NCBI RefSeq assembly: GCF_002160765.1
Contig: NZ_NFLF01000005.1
Span: 1-64,000 of the forward strand
Direction: 5' to 3'
DNA length: 64,000 bases
Source: Lachnoclostridium sp. An138
GTDB lineage: Bacteria; Bacillota; Clostridia; Lachnospirales; Lachnospiraceae
Under the pieces are notes generated by a model. That model had not been told where the DNA came from. It saw only the letters and a list, made by a program, of their open reading frames with translations, and searched no databases. Position numbers and translations under genes: made by a program. Positions 25,123 through 32,828 of the stretch are shown here, piece by piece (positions within the stretch are counted from its first letter, which is position 1; every line of letters starts with the position of its first letter).

Positions 25123-27828
25123 CTATCTCACATCCTGGCCCGGCGCGGGCATCTTCACCCAGGCCGCCGCGTCGTCCTCGTCTCCGCAGATGATGGCGTT
25201 TCCTTTCTCCAGCGCGGGGATAATATATTTCTGATCATCCCTGAGCGCCATGCAGGAGGCCATGATTTCCTGATCGTCCGGCGCGGTCAGCCGGTGCACA
25301 ATCTTGTAATTGGTGTTTTTGACAGCTCCCTCGATGAGCCGCGTGGGTACCTGATCCACGACCACCAGCCCCTGTCCGTATTCCCGGACCTCTGAAAGCA
25401 GGTTGTCGAACAGGTCGGCCGCCGCCTGCTGGGGGCTTCCGCTGCTCTTCTGTACCTGAGGCTTCAGAAGCACGTTGTGGGCCTCCTCCACAAGGGTCAG
25501 GTGGCAGAGACTGTTTTTCTGGGCCCTGGCCCTGTATTCCGGATCGTTGGTGTAGCGTGACATCCGGTACTCGTAAAGGGCCTGCATCAGAAGCGACATG
25601 ACAAGGGATTTATCCTTGCTGCCCGCCAGCCGGCTGATGTTGATCACGGCGTTTCCGGAAAACAGCTTATGGTAATCCGTGGATTTGGGCACGTTCAGAA
25701 TCCGGCCCCGCATCCCCCTGCGCAGGGATTTGAAACGGGTGAGCAGCACCTCGGTCAGATTGTCCCGGTTCATATTCGCGTAGGACTTGTGCTTCATCAC
25801 ATCCCGTGCCTTCTCCAGCATCCTGTCGATGTCCGGATATTTCGGCAGAGGCTCCGTGATCCCGGCGTCATAATCGCAGTCATTGCGTTCCGCAAAGTCC
25901 CGGATCGTTTCGTCCACCACCTCTTCGATCAGAATCGGCACGACCTCCTCGGAAGGCAGGCAGGCGTTCAGCAGGGTCACGAAATTTTCACAGTGCTGCA
26001 GCAGATCCACCTTCGCCCCCGGAGCCGCCGCGGGCTCGTAGGGATTGATGCGCAGCTCCTCCACAGGCGTTCCGTCCACCTCGCTGACTCCCGGCATGTA
26101 AATCGTAAATTTCTTCTCGTCCGGCAGATGCCTGTTCTGCTCGATGGCCCAGCGCACATAGTCGTCCTTGGCCGGCTCGATGACCATGACCGGAATGTCC
26201 CGGCGGATCACCTCCGAGAGAATCCGCTTGCAGGTGGTGGATTTTCCGCTTCCGGTTCCGCCTGCCACCAGAGCGTGGCGCACCAGGGAATTGACGTCGA
26301 TGTCGTAGGTCGTATTCTGGATGATACCGGTATCCACAATATTTCCCAGCGTAATCCGATCCCCGCGAATCACCGCAGGATTGTTGGCAAAGCGGACGGC
26401 CGTCTTCACGAACCGGAGACCCGGCACATCTCTGCGGGGAAGGGAGGTAGCCAGGCTCAGCTCCCGGGTATTGATGGGAGTGCTCAGGTACTGGTACACT
26501 CTTCCAAAAATATGCCAGTTTTCCTCTGCCCTCTGTTCTTCCCGGACCGCCCCTTTTTCCTTTTCTGTCTCTGAAGGCCGGGAGGCCCGTTCCGCCATCG
26601 GAAGCAGCTCGAACCGGTTGCGGACGATCTGCAGGGCATTGGAATCAGGCCGGAACAGATGGAGCCGGATGGGCTCGAAATAAGTGGTATCGCCGGAATA
26701 GACCGACCGGAGCATACCCGTAACCGTCACCACATCTCTGGGAGAGGTGCCCAGCACATAAACGCCTGTGTTCCAGAATCCTAAATTTCTGCCCTCATTC
26801 AGGCGGGCCACATGATGATCCGTGACCACTTCCGCGTATTCTGCAAATTTATCCAGATATTCCTGATTGGTGGAGGCGGAGCCGCTGACAGAAGCCTGCT
26901 TCTGCTTATTCAGCATTCCTCCGATCTGGCTGCCCATCATCATGCCGATGCTTCTTCCCATGATACCGCCCAGCATCGAACCGCCGATGGCCCCCAGCAC
27001 CGTACTCAGAATGGAAATCCCCATTCCGACGCCTCCCTGCTCCGACATGGACTCGCCTCTGGAGAGGGACTGGCCCGCTGTCAGCCGGACTCCCGTATGG
27101 ATCTGGCTTCCCAGTCTCCGGTAGCGGGAAATGATATCGGAAATCTCCTGATCCCGGATCGGGTCCGCGATCACCAGCATGGCGTAATCCTTTTCCGTGC
27201 CGTACATGTCGCGGATGCCGAAAGCCAGCTGATCCAGGGTCTGCAGCATACCTTTTTTCTCATTTTCCCGGAAGGAGGGAATGCCTGTCACCGCGCCGAT
27301 GTAATTCATGTCCAGCAGCGGCAGATTCACCTCATCCACAGCCTTTTTCTCATCCAGGGTCCGCAGCCCCATGCCCGGCATGGAGCCAAAAGCCGCCTCC
27401 CGGATCTGCTCGATAGCCTCCTCTGCCGCCACTTCCTGCCGGGAAGACACCGTGCCCAGAAAGAGCTTCGTCTCGCCCTGATTTCTCAGCAAAAGGAAAA
27501 TCAGGCGGTAATCCCAGGCGTGCAGGCTGGACAGAACGCCCTGCCAGCGTGAGAGCAGATCATAGCTCTCATTTTCGTTGGGATGAATGGGCAGCCGGGT
27601 GATCTGAAGCCAGTGGATCTTCTTCGCCCGCCTGGCGCTCTCCGGCTGAAATATTTTTTCAGAAGTATAATTCAGGTAATCCCGTTCCAGAAGCTGCTCC
27701 AGCATGGTCTGATAAAAGTTATCCGGCACCTGGATATCCAGCTCCACCTTCTGATCCTGAAGGCTCAGCTTCTTCAGAAGATCCCGGGGCCTGACGTCCA
27801 TCAGAATGTCTTCTTTTAATTTTGCCAT
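25123..27828 (-). CDS. HerA/VirB4-like P-loop ATPase
   Basis: A 901-residue ATPase of the HerA/FtsK superclass. Walker A GGTGSGKST is near residue 525 and Walker B LTLVEEAHN near 780, followed by a sensor-like VVDQVPTRL. These hexameric motors pump DNA or proteins. The N-terminal 250 residues are soluble. Residues about 265-310 form a Gly- and Met-rich hydrophobic zipper (LGAIGGSMLGGIMGRSIGMM) that could insert in or line a membrane. This resembles the topology of phage or conjugation ATPases rather than chromosomal HerA with NurA; no NurA is nearby. Gene order places it with the C39-like and coiled-coil genes. A protein-translocation or DNA-handling role is inferred. Confidence 0.8.
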   Translation of the reverse strand: MAKLKEDILMDVRPRDLLKKLSLQDQKVELDIQVPDNFYQTMLEQLLERDYLNYTSEKIFQPESARRAKKIHWLQITRLPIHPNENESYDLLSRWQGVLSSLHAWDYRLIFLLLRNQGETKLFLGTVSSRQEVAAEEAIEQIREAAFGSMPGMGLRTLDEKKAVDEVNLPLLDMNYIGAVTGIPSFRENEKKGMLQTLDQLAFGIRDMYGTEKDYAMLVIADPIRDQEISDIISRYRRLGSQIHTGVRLTAGQSLSRGESMSEQGGVGMGISILSTVLGAIGGSMLGGIMGRSIGMMMGSQIGGMLNKQKQASVSGSASTNQEYLDKFAEYAEVVTDHHVARLNEGRNLGFWNTGVYVLGTSPRDVVTVTGMLRSVYSGDTTYFEPIRLHLFRPDSNALQIVRNRFELLPMAERASRPSETEKEKGAVREEQRAEENWHIFGRVYQYLSTPINTRELSLATSLPRRDVPGLRFVKTAVRFANNPAVIRGDRITLGNIVDTGIIQNTTYDIDVNSLVRHALVAGGTGSGKSTTCKRILSEVIRRDIPVMVIEPAKDDYVRWAIEQNRHLPDEKKFTIYMPGVSEVDGTPVEELRINPYEPAAAPGAKVDLLQHCENFVTLLNACLPSEEVVPILIEEVVDETIRDFAERNDCDYDAGITEPLPKYPDIDRMLEKARDVMKHKSYANMNRDNLTEVLLTRFKSLRRGMRGRILNVPKSTDYHKLFSGNAVINISRLAGSKDKSLVMSLLMQALYEYRMSRYTNDPEYRARAQKNSLCHLTLVEEAHNVLLKPQVQKSSGSPQQAAADLFDNLLSEVREYGQGLVVVDQVPTRLIEGAVKNTNYKIVHRLTAPDDQEIMASCMALRDDQKYIIPALEKGNAIICGDEDDAAAWVKMPAPGQDVR

Positions 27829-28033
27829 GATAGTTTCCTGTGTCCTCCTTCCCTTTCGGAAGCTGCTGCGGTTTCTATGTCCGCGCCGGGCGGCGCGCTG
27901 CTCTGATCCGCTGCTCCGGTTCTCTGCTCCGGCCTCTGAGCTGTCTTTATCATACCCGGCCTGCGGTTATCCGGGGGCTGTTCTGCTTTTTTGCGGGGTG
28001 AAAGGGAAGAATCTCTTTCCCCGGCTTGTCCTG
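27829..28033. other. 205-bp spacer, nothing identified
   Basis: GC-rich spacer between the HerA-like ATPase gene and the zinc-ribbon cluster. A weak 73-codon frame exists but has low-complexity composition and no ribosome site. No clear promoter or terminator was seen. Confidence 0.3.
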
Positions 28034-28642
28034 TCAATAAAATGCGTCTATAGCAGAAAAAATCATCGGTATAAGAATCGGCATAAGAAGCACCAATGTA
28101 TAACTCAAATTCACCAAAGAACTTGCCTGTCTTTTCAAAAAACTTTGTCTCTGCGGATCACTTTCTCTCTGGGCTTCCTCCTGACACTTTCTTGCGTGTG
28201 CAAAACTGAATACCGCTGTCAGCCATGCTGCAAATCCCATTCCTCCATTACCCAATGCTTCTCCAAAATCCATATCCATATAGCTGATCTCCGCCAGCCA
28301 GAGAGCGCCTAATACGGACATGGCCGCCGCTATCACCGCCGCAAAGAACGCATTCCTGCCAACATTGAGCAATGGCTGCGGCGAAGTACTGCTCTGCTGT
28401 TCCAGCGGATCTGGCTTTGAGTCTGGCTTTGGATCTGGCGGGGGCGTCGGATCAGGCACAGGTTCTGGGGCTGGTTCTTCCATTACCCGATAGCCGCACT
28501 CCGGGCAGAACAGCTCTCCCGGCTCCAGCTCCGCATGGCAGTGCTGACAGTTTTCTTTTTCTCCGATATGTACCAGAGCGCCGCACTGGTCACAGAATTT
28601 CGCGTTTTCTCTCAATGACGCCCCACAGTTTTCATAGTACAT
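28034..28642 (-). CDS. Zinc-ribbon membrane protein
   Basis: A 202-residue protein. Two N-terminal zinc ribbons (1-55): the first reads YENCGASL...FCDQCGAL and has lost its first Cys (Tyr in place of Cys, compared with CENCG in its paralogues), while the second (CQHCHAEL...FCPECGY) is intact. A Pro/Asp/Lys linker (56-90) follows, then about three membrane helices (97-117, 136-150, 178-198). The ribbon faces the cytoplasm. One of at least five paralogous zinc-ribbon proteins here. It starts 1 nt after the 107-residue gene. The role may be membrane recruitment of a partner. Confidence 0.75.
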   Translation of the reverse strand: MYYENCGASLRENAKFCDQCGALVHIGEKENCQHCHAELEPGELFCPECGYRVMEEPAPEPVPDPTPPPDPKPDSKPDPLEQQSSTSPQPLLNVGRNAFFAAVIAAAMSVLGALWLAEISYMDMDFGEALGNGGMGFAAWLTAVFSFAHARKCQEEAQRESDPQRQSFLKRQASSLVNLSYTLVLLMPILIPMIFSAIDAFY

Positions 28643-28643
28643 A

Positions 28644-28967
28644 TCACGATTCCCCCTGATACTTCACCTCAACACTCTGCACTTTCAGAGATATCCCCTG
28701 CTTCTCTAAGGTGTCTGTAAGTATATGGGAAATGTTCTCCCCATAATAATTCAGGCAGAATACAGCCAGCTCATCTTTTGTCTCCTGGGGAAACGTCTTC
28801 AGCATCGCCTTTACCGCCACTACGGGCAGCCCTTTCGTCTTGGATAAGATTCCTGAAATCAACGCGTTATCCGTCTTTGAGGAGAAATGCTCTGCCAGCA
28901 GAGGAAGCAATGTCTCCAGCGCCCTTTCATAATCTACTTCATCGACCTTCATCTTAATCTCTATCAT
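28644..28967 (-). CDS. Small conserved protein of the zinc-ribbon module
   Basis: A 107-residue helical protein of unknown family (YERALETLLPLLAEHF, then GLPVVAVKAMLKTFP, and a C-terminal strand GISLKVQSVEVKY). Start 28967 has AAGGAGACAGG upstream; the longer frame is not needed. A damaged second copy lies at 30848-30940, so this gene was once duplicated along with its neighbouring zinc-ribbon gene. No membrane segment or catalytic motif. Confidence 0.65.
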   Translation of the reverse strand: MIEIKMKVDEVDYERALETLLPLLAEHFSSKTDNALISGILSKTKGLPVVAVKAMLKTFPQETKDELAVFCLNYYGENISHILTDTLEKQGISLKVQSVEVKYQGES

Positions 28968-29038
28968 ACCTGTCTCCTTATTCCTTCGGCTCAAACAAAA
29001 ATCTTCCACGATTTATGGTATTTGTATTCATGTTTTAA

Positions 29039-29332
29039 TTATGCCATCCTGATTTCCAGCCAGGACAGCTGCGAATCAGTGCCGCAGCATTCTTCGCCTG
29101 TGGATTTATGCTTCCTGACGTATAATTGAGAGAGACTTTCTGTTCCCTGCATACGGCATGCAAACGCCCCTTCCGCCTGCCCCAGCAGCTTTGCCTCCTT
29201 CTGCGGCTCCAGTATGGAAGAGTCTGGATTGGACGGTTCCGGTTCCTCCACCTCCCGGCAGCCGCACTCCGGGCAGAACAGCGCTCCCATTTCCAGTTCC
29301 GTATGGCAGTGCTTACAATACGCCATATTCAT
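29039..29332 (-). CDS. Zinc-ribbon protein, C-terminally decayed
   Basis: A 97-residue protein. One zinc ribbon at the start (YCKHCHTEL...FCPECGC, 5-26), a short acidic linker, then a partial PH-like segment (EAKLLGQAEGAF) that aligns with EPRLIGEAAGPF in the protein at 30995. After about 20 matching residues the similarity ends and the tail looks random. It is a truncated, perhaps non-functional paralogue. It overlaps the following zinc-ribbon/Hsp70 gene by 20 nt. Confidence 0.5.
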   Translation of the reverse strand: MNMAYCKHCHTELEMGALFCPECGCREVEEPEPSNPDSSILEPQKEAKLLGQAEGAFACRMQGTESLSQLYVRKHKSTGEECCGTDSQLSWLEIRMA

Positions 29333-30839
29333 CCTCTCCTCCCTTTGCGGTTATCTCAGTCCTGAATTCCGCAAGCGCTTTTCCATACCCATCCCGCACG
29401 CAGACAATCACCTGGCAGACTCCCGAAGTGTCCATGTCCAGTCTGACCTCTGCATCCATACCTTCGCCAAATGCAGAAAGTCCGGTGTCAAACTGATATT
29501 TCGCAGCCGGAATACGATCTTTTCCGGAGAGCTGGAATCCCTGCAGAACTTCTATTTCCAAAATACGTGTTTTTACACACTTTTCCAGTATTTCAAAACG
29601 TGCATTGGGAAATGTCGTATTCTTATTCAGCAGACAGCCCGCCTCTACACCGTTTACCCTGACCCAGTAACAGGAAGAAACAGCATCCAGAAATAGAGGA
29701 AGTATTTCCGCAGTCTTCTTTCCGTCAAACACGCCTCCTTTTAAAGCAGCGCCTTCCGCTATATACGAATGCCCCGCCTCGCCGGAAAGCCATACTGGGG
29801 CTTTTCCCGTCAGCATCTGAAGCCGTTCCTTCACTCCGGAAGTGTCCGCCATTTCTCCGCTTATCCATACCTCTGTTATCCTTTTGAAAATGTCCGGATT
29901 CCCGTATTCTCTCTGAACTTCCCTGACCATCATCTCCAGTCCTTTGATCTGTGCCATCCGCCTCTCATCATCTGACATCCTCTCCACTGTCCGAATTCCG
30001 GCTGATACTTTTTTTTCGATAATCTCTCCTCCCGCCTCAAAAATGCCCGCCTCCACACAATTCGGGCCCAGATAACAGAGCAGAATCTCTTTTTCTTCTC
30101 CTTTCTGCAGGTTTCTGGAGACAGCCCCATATCCCAGCATACTGATTCCGCAGGCAATCTGGCGAACCTTCCAGCCGGCGCGGATGGCCGCGCGGCGAAG
30201 CGCCGCCTTCTGCGGCTCCAGCCAATCCCACGGCACCGCCAGCACCACTCCTGCCGGCTTTCTCCCCAAATAGGACTGGGCGGCCTGTAACTGTCTTTTC
30301 AGATATGCCGCAGCAATCTCTTCCGCGGTATAGGTCAGCCTCCCGATCCTCACGCTGCCGCCCTTACGCAGAAGAGCCCATATTCGAATTACAGTCCGGC
30401 TTCCCCCGCTTACGGTATATTCATGAAAAACCTCCGGCAAAAACTGGTGGCCATCCTGTTTATCTCCCACGTCATCTCTCAGGGCCTCCCAGCCATAGCT
30501 CCACTGCACTGCCACTCCGTCCTCCGTCTCTACAAATGCCAGAGCCGGTGTGACCGGCGTCTGTTCCCGGCTGACTGGTATCATTTCAGGCGTTCCGCCC
30601 CGGTATACTGCCATACAAGTCCTGTCCCCGCCAATCTCCATACCAATGGTAAAAGGGCCTTCCTCTATTTCCACTGCCCGGTAGCCACACTCCGGACAGA
30701 ACAGCGCTCCCGGTTCCAGTTCTGAATGACAGTTTCTGCAGTATTTCTTCGTTTCTGCCCCTGCGTTTACCGGAGCGCCGCACTGACTGCAAAATTTTGC
30801 CCCAGCTCCCAATGACGCGCCGCAGTTTTTACAACACAT
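29313..30839 (-). CDS. Zinc-ribbon fused to divergent Hsp70-like ATPase
   Basis: A 508-residue protein. Two zinc ribbons (CCKNCGASL...FCSQCGAP and YCRNCHSEL...FCPECGY, 1-55) precede a divergent actin/Hsp70 fold: FTIGMEIGGDRTCMAVYRGG (phosphate 1), VVLAVPWDWLEPQKAALRRA, ILLCYLGPNCVEAGIFE (weak phosphate 2) and EVWISGEM (adenosine-like). A beta-rich C-terminus (380-508) resembles the Hsp70 substrate-binding beta domain. Active residues are altered, so ATP turnover is uncertain. Start ATG 30839 aligns with the starts of the zinc-ribbon paralogues; the GTG 12 nt earlier is less likely. Confidence 0.75.
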   Translation of the reverse strand: MCCKNCGASLGAGAKFCSQCGAPVNAGAETKKYCRNCHSELEPGALFCPECGYRAVEIEEGPFTIGMEIGGDRTCMAVYRGGTPEMIPVSREQTPVTPALAFVETEDGVAVQWSYGWEALRDDVGDKQDGHQFLPEVFHEYTVSGGSRTVIRIWALLRKGGSVRIGRLTYTAEEIAAAYLKRQLQAAQSYLGRKPAGVVLAVPWDWLEPQKAALRRAAIRAGWKVRQIACGISMLGYGAVSRNLQKGEEKEILLCYLGPNCVEAGIFEAGGEIIEKKVSAGIRTVERMSDDERRMAQIKGLEMMVREVQREYGNPDIFKRITEVWISGEMADTSGVKERLQMLTGKAPVWLSGEAGHSYIAEGAALKGGVFDGKKTAEILPLFLDAVSSCYWVRVNGVEAGCLLNKNTTFPNARFEILEKCVKTRILEIEVLQGFQLSGKDRIPAAKYQFDTGLSAFGEGMDAEVRLDMDTSGVCQVIVCVRDGYGKALAEFRTEITAKGGEDEYGVL

Positions 30840-30847
30840 TTCTCGTT

Positions 30848-30940
30848 TCACCCTGATACTTCACCTCGACGCTCCGTACTTTCAGGGAGATCCCCTGCTT
30901 CTCTAAGGTGTCTGTAAACATTCCTCTTAATCTCTATCAT
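30848..30940 (-). pseudogene. Remnant of a second copy of the 107-residue gene
   Basis: The first five codons (MIEIK) match the start of the gene at 28967, then an internal deletion joins them out of frame to sequence matching that gene's last 25 codons. In another frame this reads TDTLEKQGISLKVRSVEV. Only a 30-codon frame remains. It shows an ancestral tandem duplication of this gene with its zinc-ribbon neighbour. Confidence 0.7.
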
Positions 30941-30994
30941 ACCGATCTCCCTATTCCTTCAGTTTAAAAAATATTCCATTCCCCGGCTGGCTCG

Positions 30995-31576
30995 TTATAA
31001 CAGCAGACTGCGGATCAGAGAAACTGCTTCCTGTATCTGCTGGTTTCCTTTCTTCGATCTGTATGCAATGAATAGAAACCTGCGTTCCCCATTCTTCATA
31101 ACCAGCGTAATACATCCATACCTAATGAGACCGCTGGCCTCAGCCTGCACCAGTCCAATATCACGCATATACAGAATCACAGGTTCCAGCTTCTGTTTTT
31201 TTCTGCAGTCCCGAAGCTCCAGTCTGTCCTCATAGATCAGTAAATACCTGTTGTAAGCTCCTGTATATTGACTGCTTTTTGTGTTTGAATATAGGAAGGG
31301 CCCTGCCGCTTCTCCTATCAGCCTCGGTTCCCCGGATGGCTGATGCTCCGGATTTGGTACTGGATTCGGCCCCGGAGTCGGATTTGGATTTGGCCCGGGC
31401 TCCGGAGCCACCTGGTAGCCGCACTCTGCGCAGAAGACCGCCCCAGGATCCAGCTCCGCATGGCAGTTACTACAGTACTTTTTTGCTTCTGCTCCCATAT
31501 TTACCGGCGCGCCGCACATCCCGCAGAAGCGGACATTTTCCGACAGCGGTGCTCCGCAGTTTTCACAATATGCCAT
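30995..31576 (-). CDS. Zinc-ribbon protein with PH-like domain
   Basis: A 193-residue protein. Two zinc ribbons (YCENCGAPL...FCGMCGAP and YCSNCHAEL...FCAECGY, 1-50), a Pro/Asn repeat linker (55-78), then a PH-like domain (80-193: RYLLIYEDRLELRDC, ITLVMKNGERRFLFIAY, final helix EAVSLIRSLL). No membrane helix. Start 31576 has GGGAG upstream; the longer frame is not supported. It resembles the protein at 39551, which has a comparable ribbon-linker-PH plan, and suggests a lipid or peptide reader. Ribosome site and spacing fit the operon. Confidence 0.75.
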   Translation of the reverse strand: MAYCENCGAPLSENVRFCGMCGAPVNMGAEAKKYCSNCHAELDPGAVFCAECGYQVAPEPGPNPNPTPGPNPVPNPEHQPSGEPRLIGEAAGPFLYSNTKSSQYTGAYNRYLLIYEDRLELRDCRKKQKLEPVILYMRDIGLVQAEASGLIRYGCITLVMKNGERRFLFIAYRSKKGNQQIQEAVSLIRSLLL

Positions 31577-31700
31577 ATACTCTCCCTTTTCTGCCGCGCC
31601 AATCCTTGAAGAGCTGCAGCCGCAAAATGCGCCGTTCACCGCAGTTCTTCGGGGATTTTTCTCCATACGAGACATATTTCCATTCTTTCACAACAGCACT

Positions 31701-32090
31701 TTACTTACCTGCCATAGTCACAAGCCAAAGTATAAACATAAAAATCAGAAACCAGAATATCCATTTGACAATCGTCCCCAGACACCCTTTTTGCTTGCTT
31801 TTCGGAGCCGGGGCTGGCGCCGGATTCGGCTTCGGCTCCGGTTTCGGATCTGGCTTTGGATCTGGCTTTGGATCTGGTTTTGGAATCGGTGTCGGAGTCG
31901 GCGCCGGCTCAGGGTCCGACACCACCCGGTAACCACATTCCGGGCAGAAGATCGCCCCCGGCTCCAGCTCTGTATGGCAATTCTTACAATACTTTCTCGT
32001 TTTCGTCCCGGTATTCACCGGCGCGCCGCACTGACCGCAGAATTTTACGTTCTCTCCCAGCGGCGCGCCGCAGTTTTCACAATATGTCAT
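31701..32090 (-). CDS. Zinc-ribbon protein with C-terminal membrane anchor
   Basis: A 129-residue tail-anchored protein. Two zinc ribbons (YCENCGAPL...FCGQCGAP and YCKNCHTEL...FCPECGY, 1-52), a rigid linker of PKPDP repeats (62-95), then one hydrophobic helix (107-125, IVKWIFWFLIFMFILWLV) at the C-terminus. Ribbons face the cytoplasm. The repetitive linker DNA is prone to length change. Probably a membrane docking site for another locus protein. GGGAGAAAAC precedes the ATG. Confidence 0.75.
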   Translation of the reverse strand: MTYCENCGAPLGENVKFCGQCGAPVNTGTKTRKYCKNCHTELEPGAIFCPECGYRVVSDPEPAPTPTPIPKPDPKPDPKPDPKPEPKPNPAPAPAPKSKQKGCLGTIVKWIFWFLIFMFILWLVTMAGK

Positions 32091-32111
32091 ATGTTTTCTC
32101 CCTCTTTCATT

Positions 32112-32828
32112 CTATTTGCGGTCTTCCAGACCGCTTCCGCACACCGGGCAGGTTGTTTTATCACTGGAAAAAAGAAGACCGCAGGAAGGGCAGATTTTTC
32201 TGCTCAACTTTCCGGCAAGACTCTGCGCTGCGCCCGCATTTGCGGCCGCACCGGCATCCGCCGCTGTGCTTATGTTTCCCGCAGCCGTAACTGTCCGGGA
32301 CTCTGTCCCCGTCCGCAATGTGAAATCCATATGCTCCAGCCCTTCTTCCACATAAAGCTCCTCTGCCTCTATCTCTTTCGTATTTCCCTCGCCATCACAG
32401 ACCGGGCATCGCCCGGTCTGCCCGTCCAGGGAACTGCCGCACCGGCCGCAGAATCTGCGCCGGGGCCGCTCCGCCTGGCTATTTTGCGGCAGAGACGGCT
32501 TTTCCTGCTTTTCCGGAGCGTCTATGATCTTCTCCTTTTTTAACAGAACTGCGCCCTGCTCCGTGATCGTGGCTATCGCACGGCCGTAAAGGATATCGTC
32601 CTTCTGCTGTTCTTCTATATAATAGCCGTTCTGACAGGACGCGCAGGCGATTGCGTACTTTGTGTTGATCGTCACTGTCTGAATATAGAGAAGGCTTACC
32701 TTCCTCTGTACCTCCATCAGCTGAAGCATGCGCTCCTGCTTACAGTGCGGACACTGGAAGGTTCCCAGATTTCTGATGGGAACGAACCGGTCTGTCGCTC
32801 CAAAGCCGTTTACCGTAAATCCACCCAT
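32112..32828 (-). CDS. Multi-zinc-ribbon protein
   Basis: A 238-residue soluble protein with three zinc ribbons: CPHC...CASC (26-64), CGRC...CPVC (about 127-143) and CPSC...CPVC (about 214-232). The middle holds a helical charged segment, and an Ala/Gly-rich linker (about 180-205) precedes the last ribbon. Start overlaps the GTPase stop by one base (TAATG), so it is co-translated with the dynamin-like protein and likely binds it. Family not recognised beyond the ribbons. Confidence 0.7.
   Translation of the reverse strand: MGGFTVNGFGATDRFVPIRNLGTFQCPHCKQERMLQLMEVQRKVSLLYIQTVTINTKYAIACASCQNGYYIEEQQKDDILYGRAIATITEQGAVLLKKEKIIDAPEKQEKPSLPQNSQAERPRRRFCGRCGSSLDGQTGRCPVCDGEGNTKEIEAEELYVEEGLEHMDFTLRTGTESRTVTAAGNISTAADAGAAANAGAAQSLAGKLSRKICPSCGLLFSSDKTTCPVCGSGLEDRK

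Noticed and set aside
27816-28037. 73-codon minus-strand frame in the spacer before the HerA-like gene
   Set aside because: Low-complexity charged sequence, no homology recognised and no clear ribosome site.
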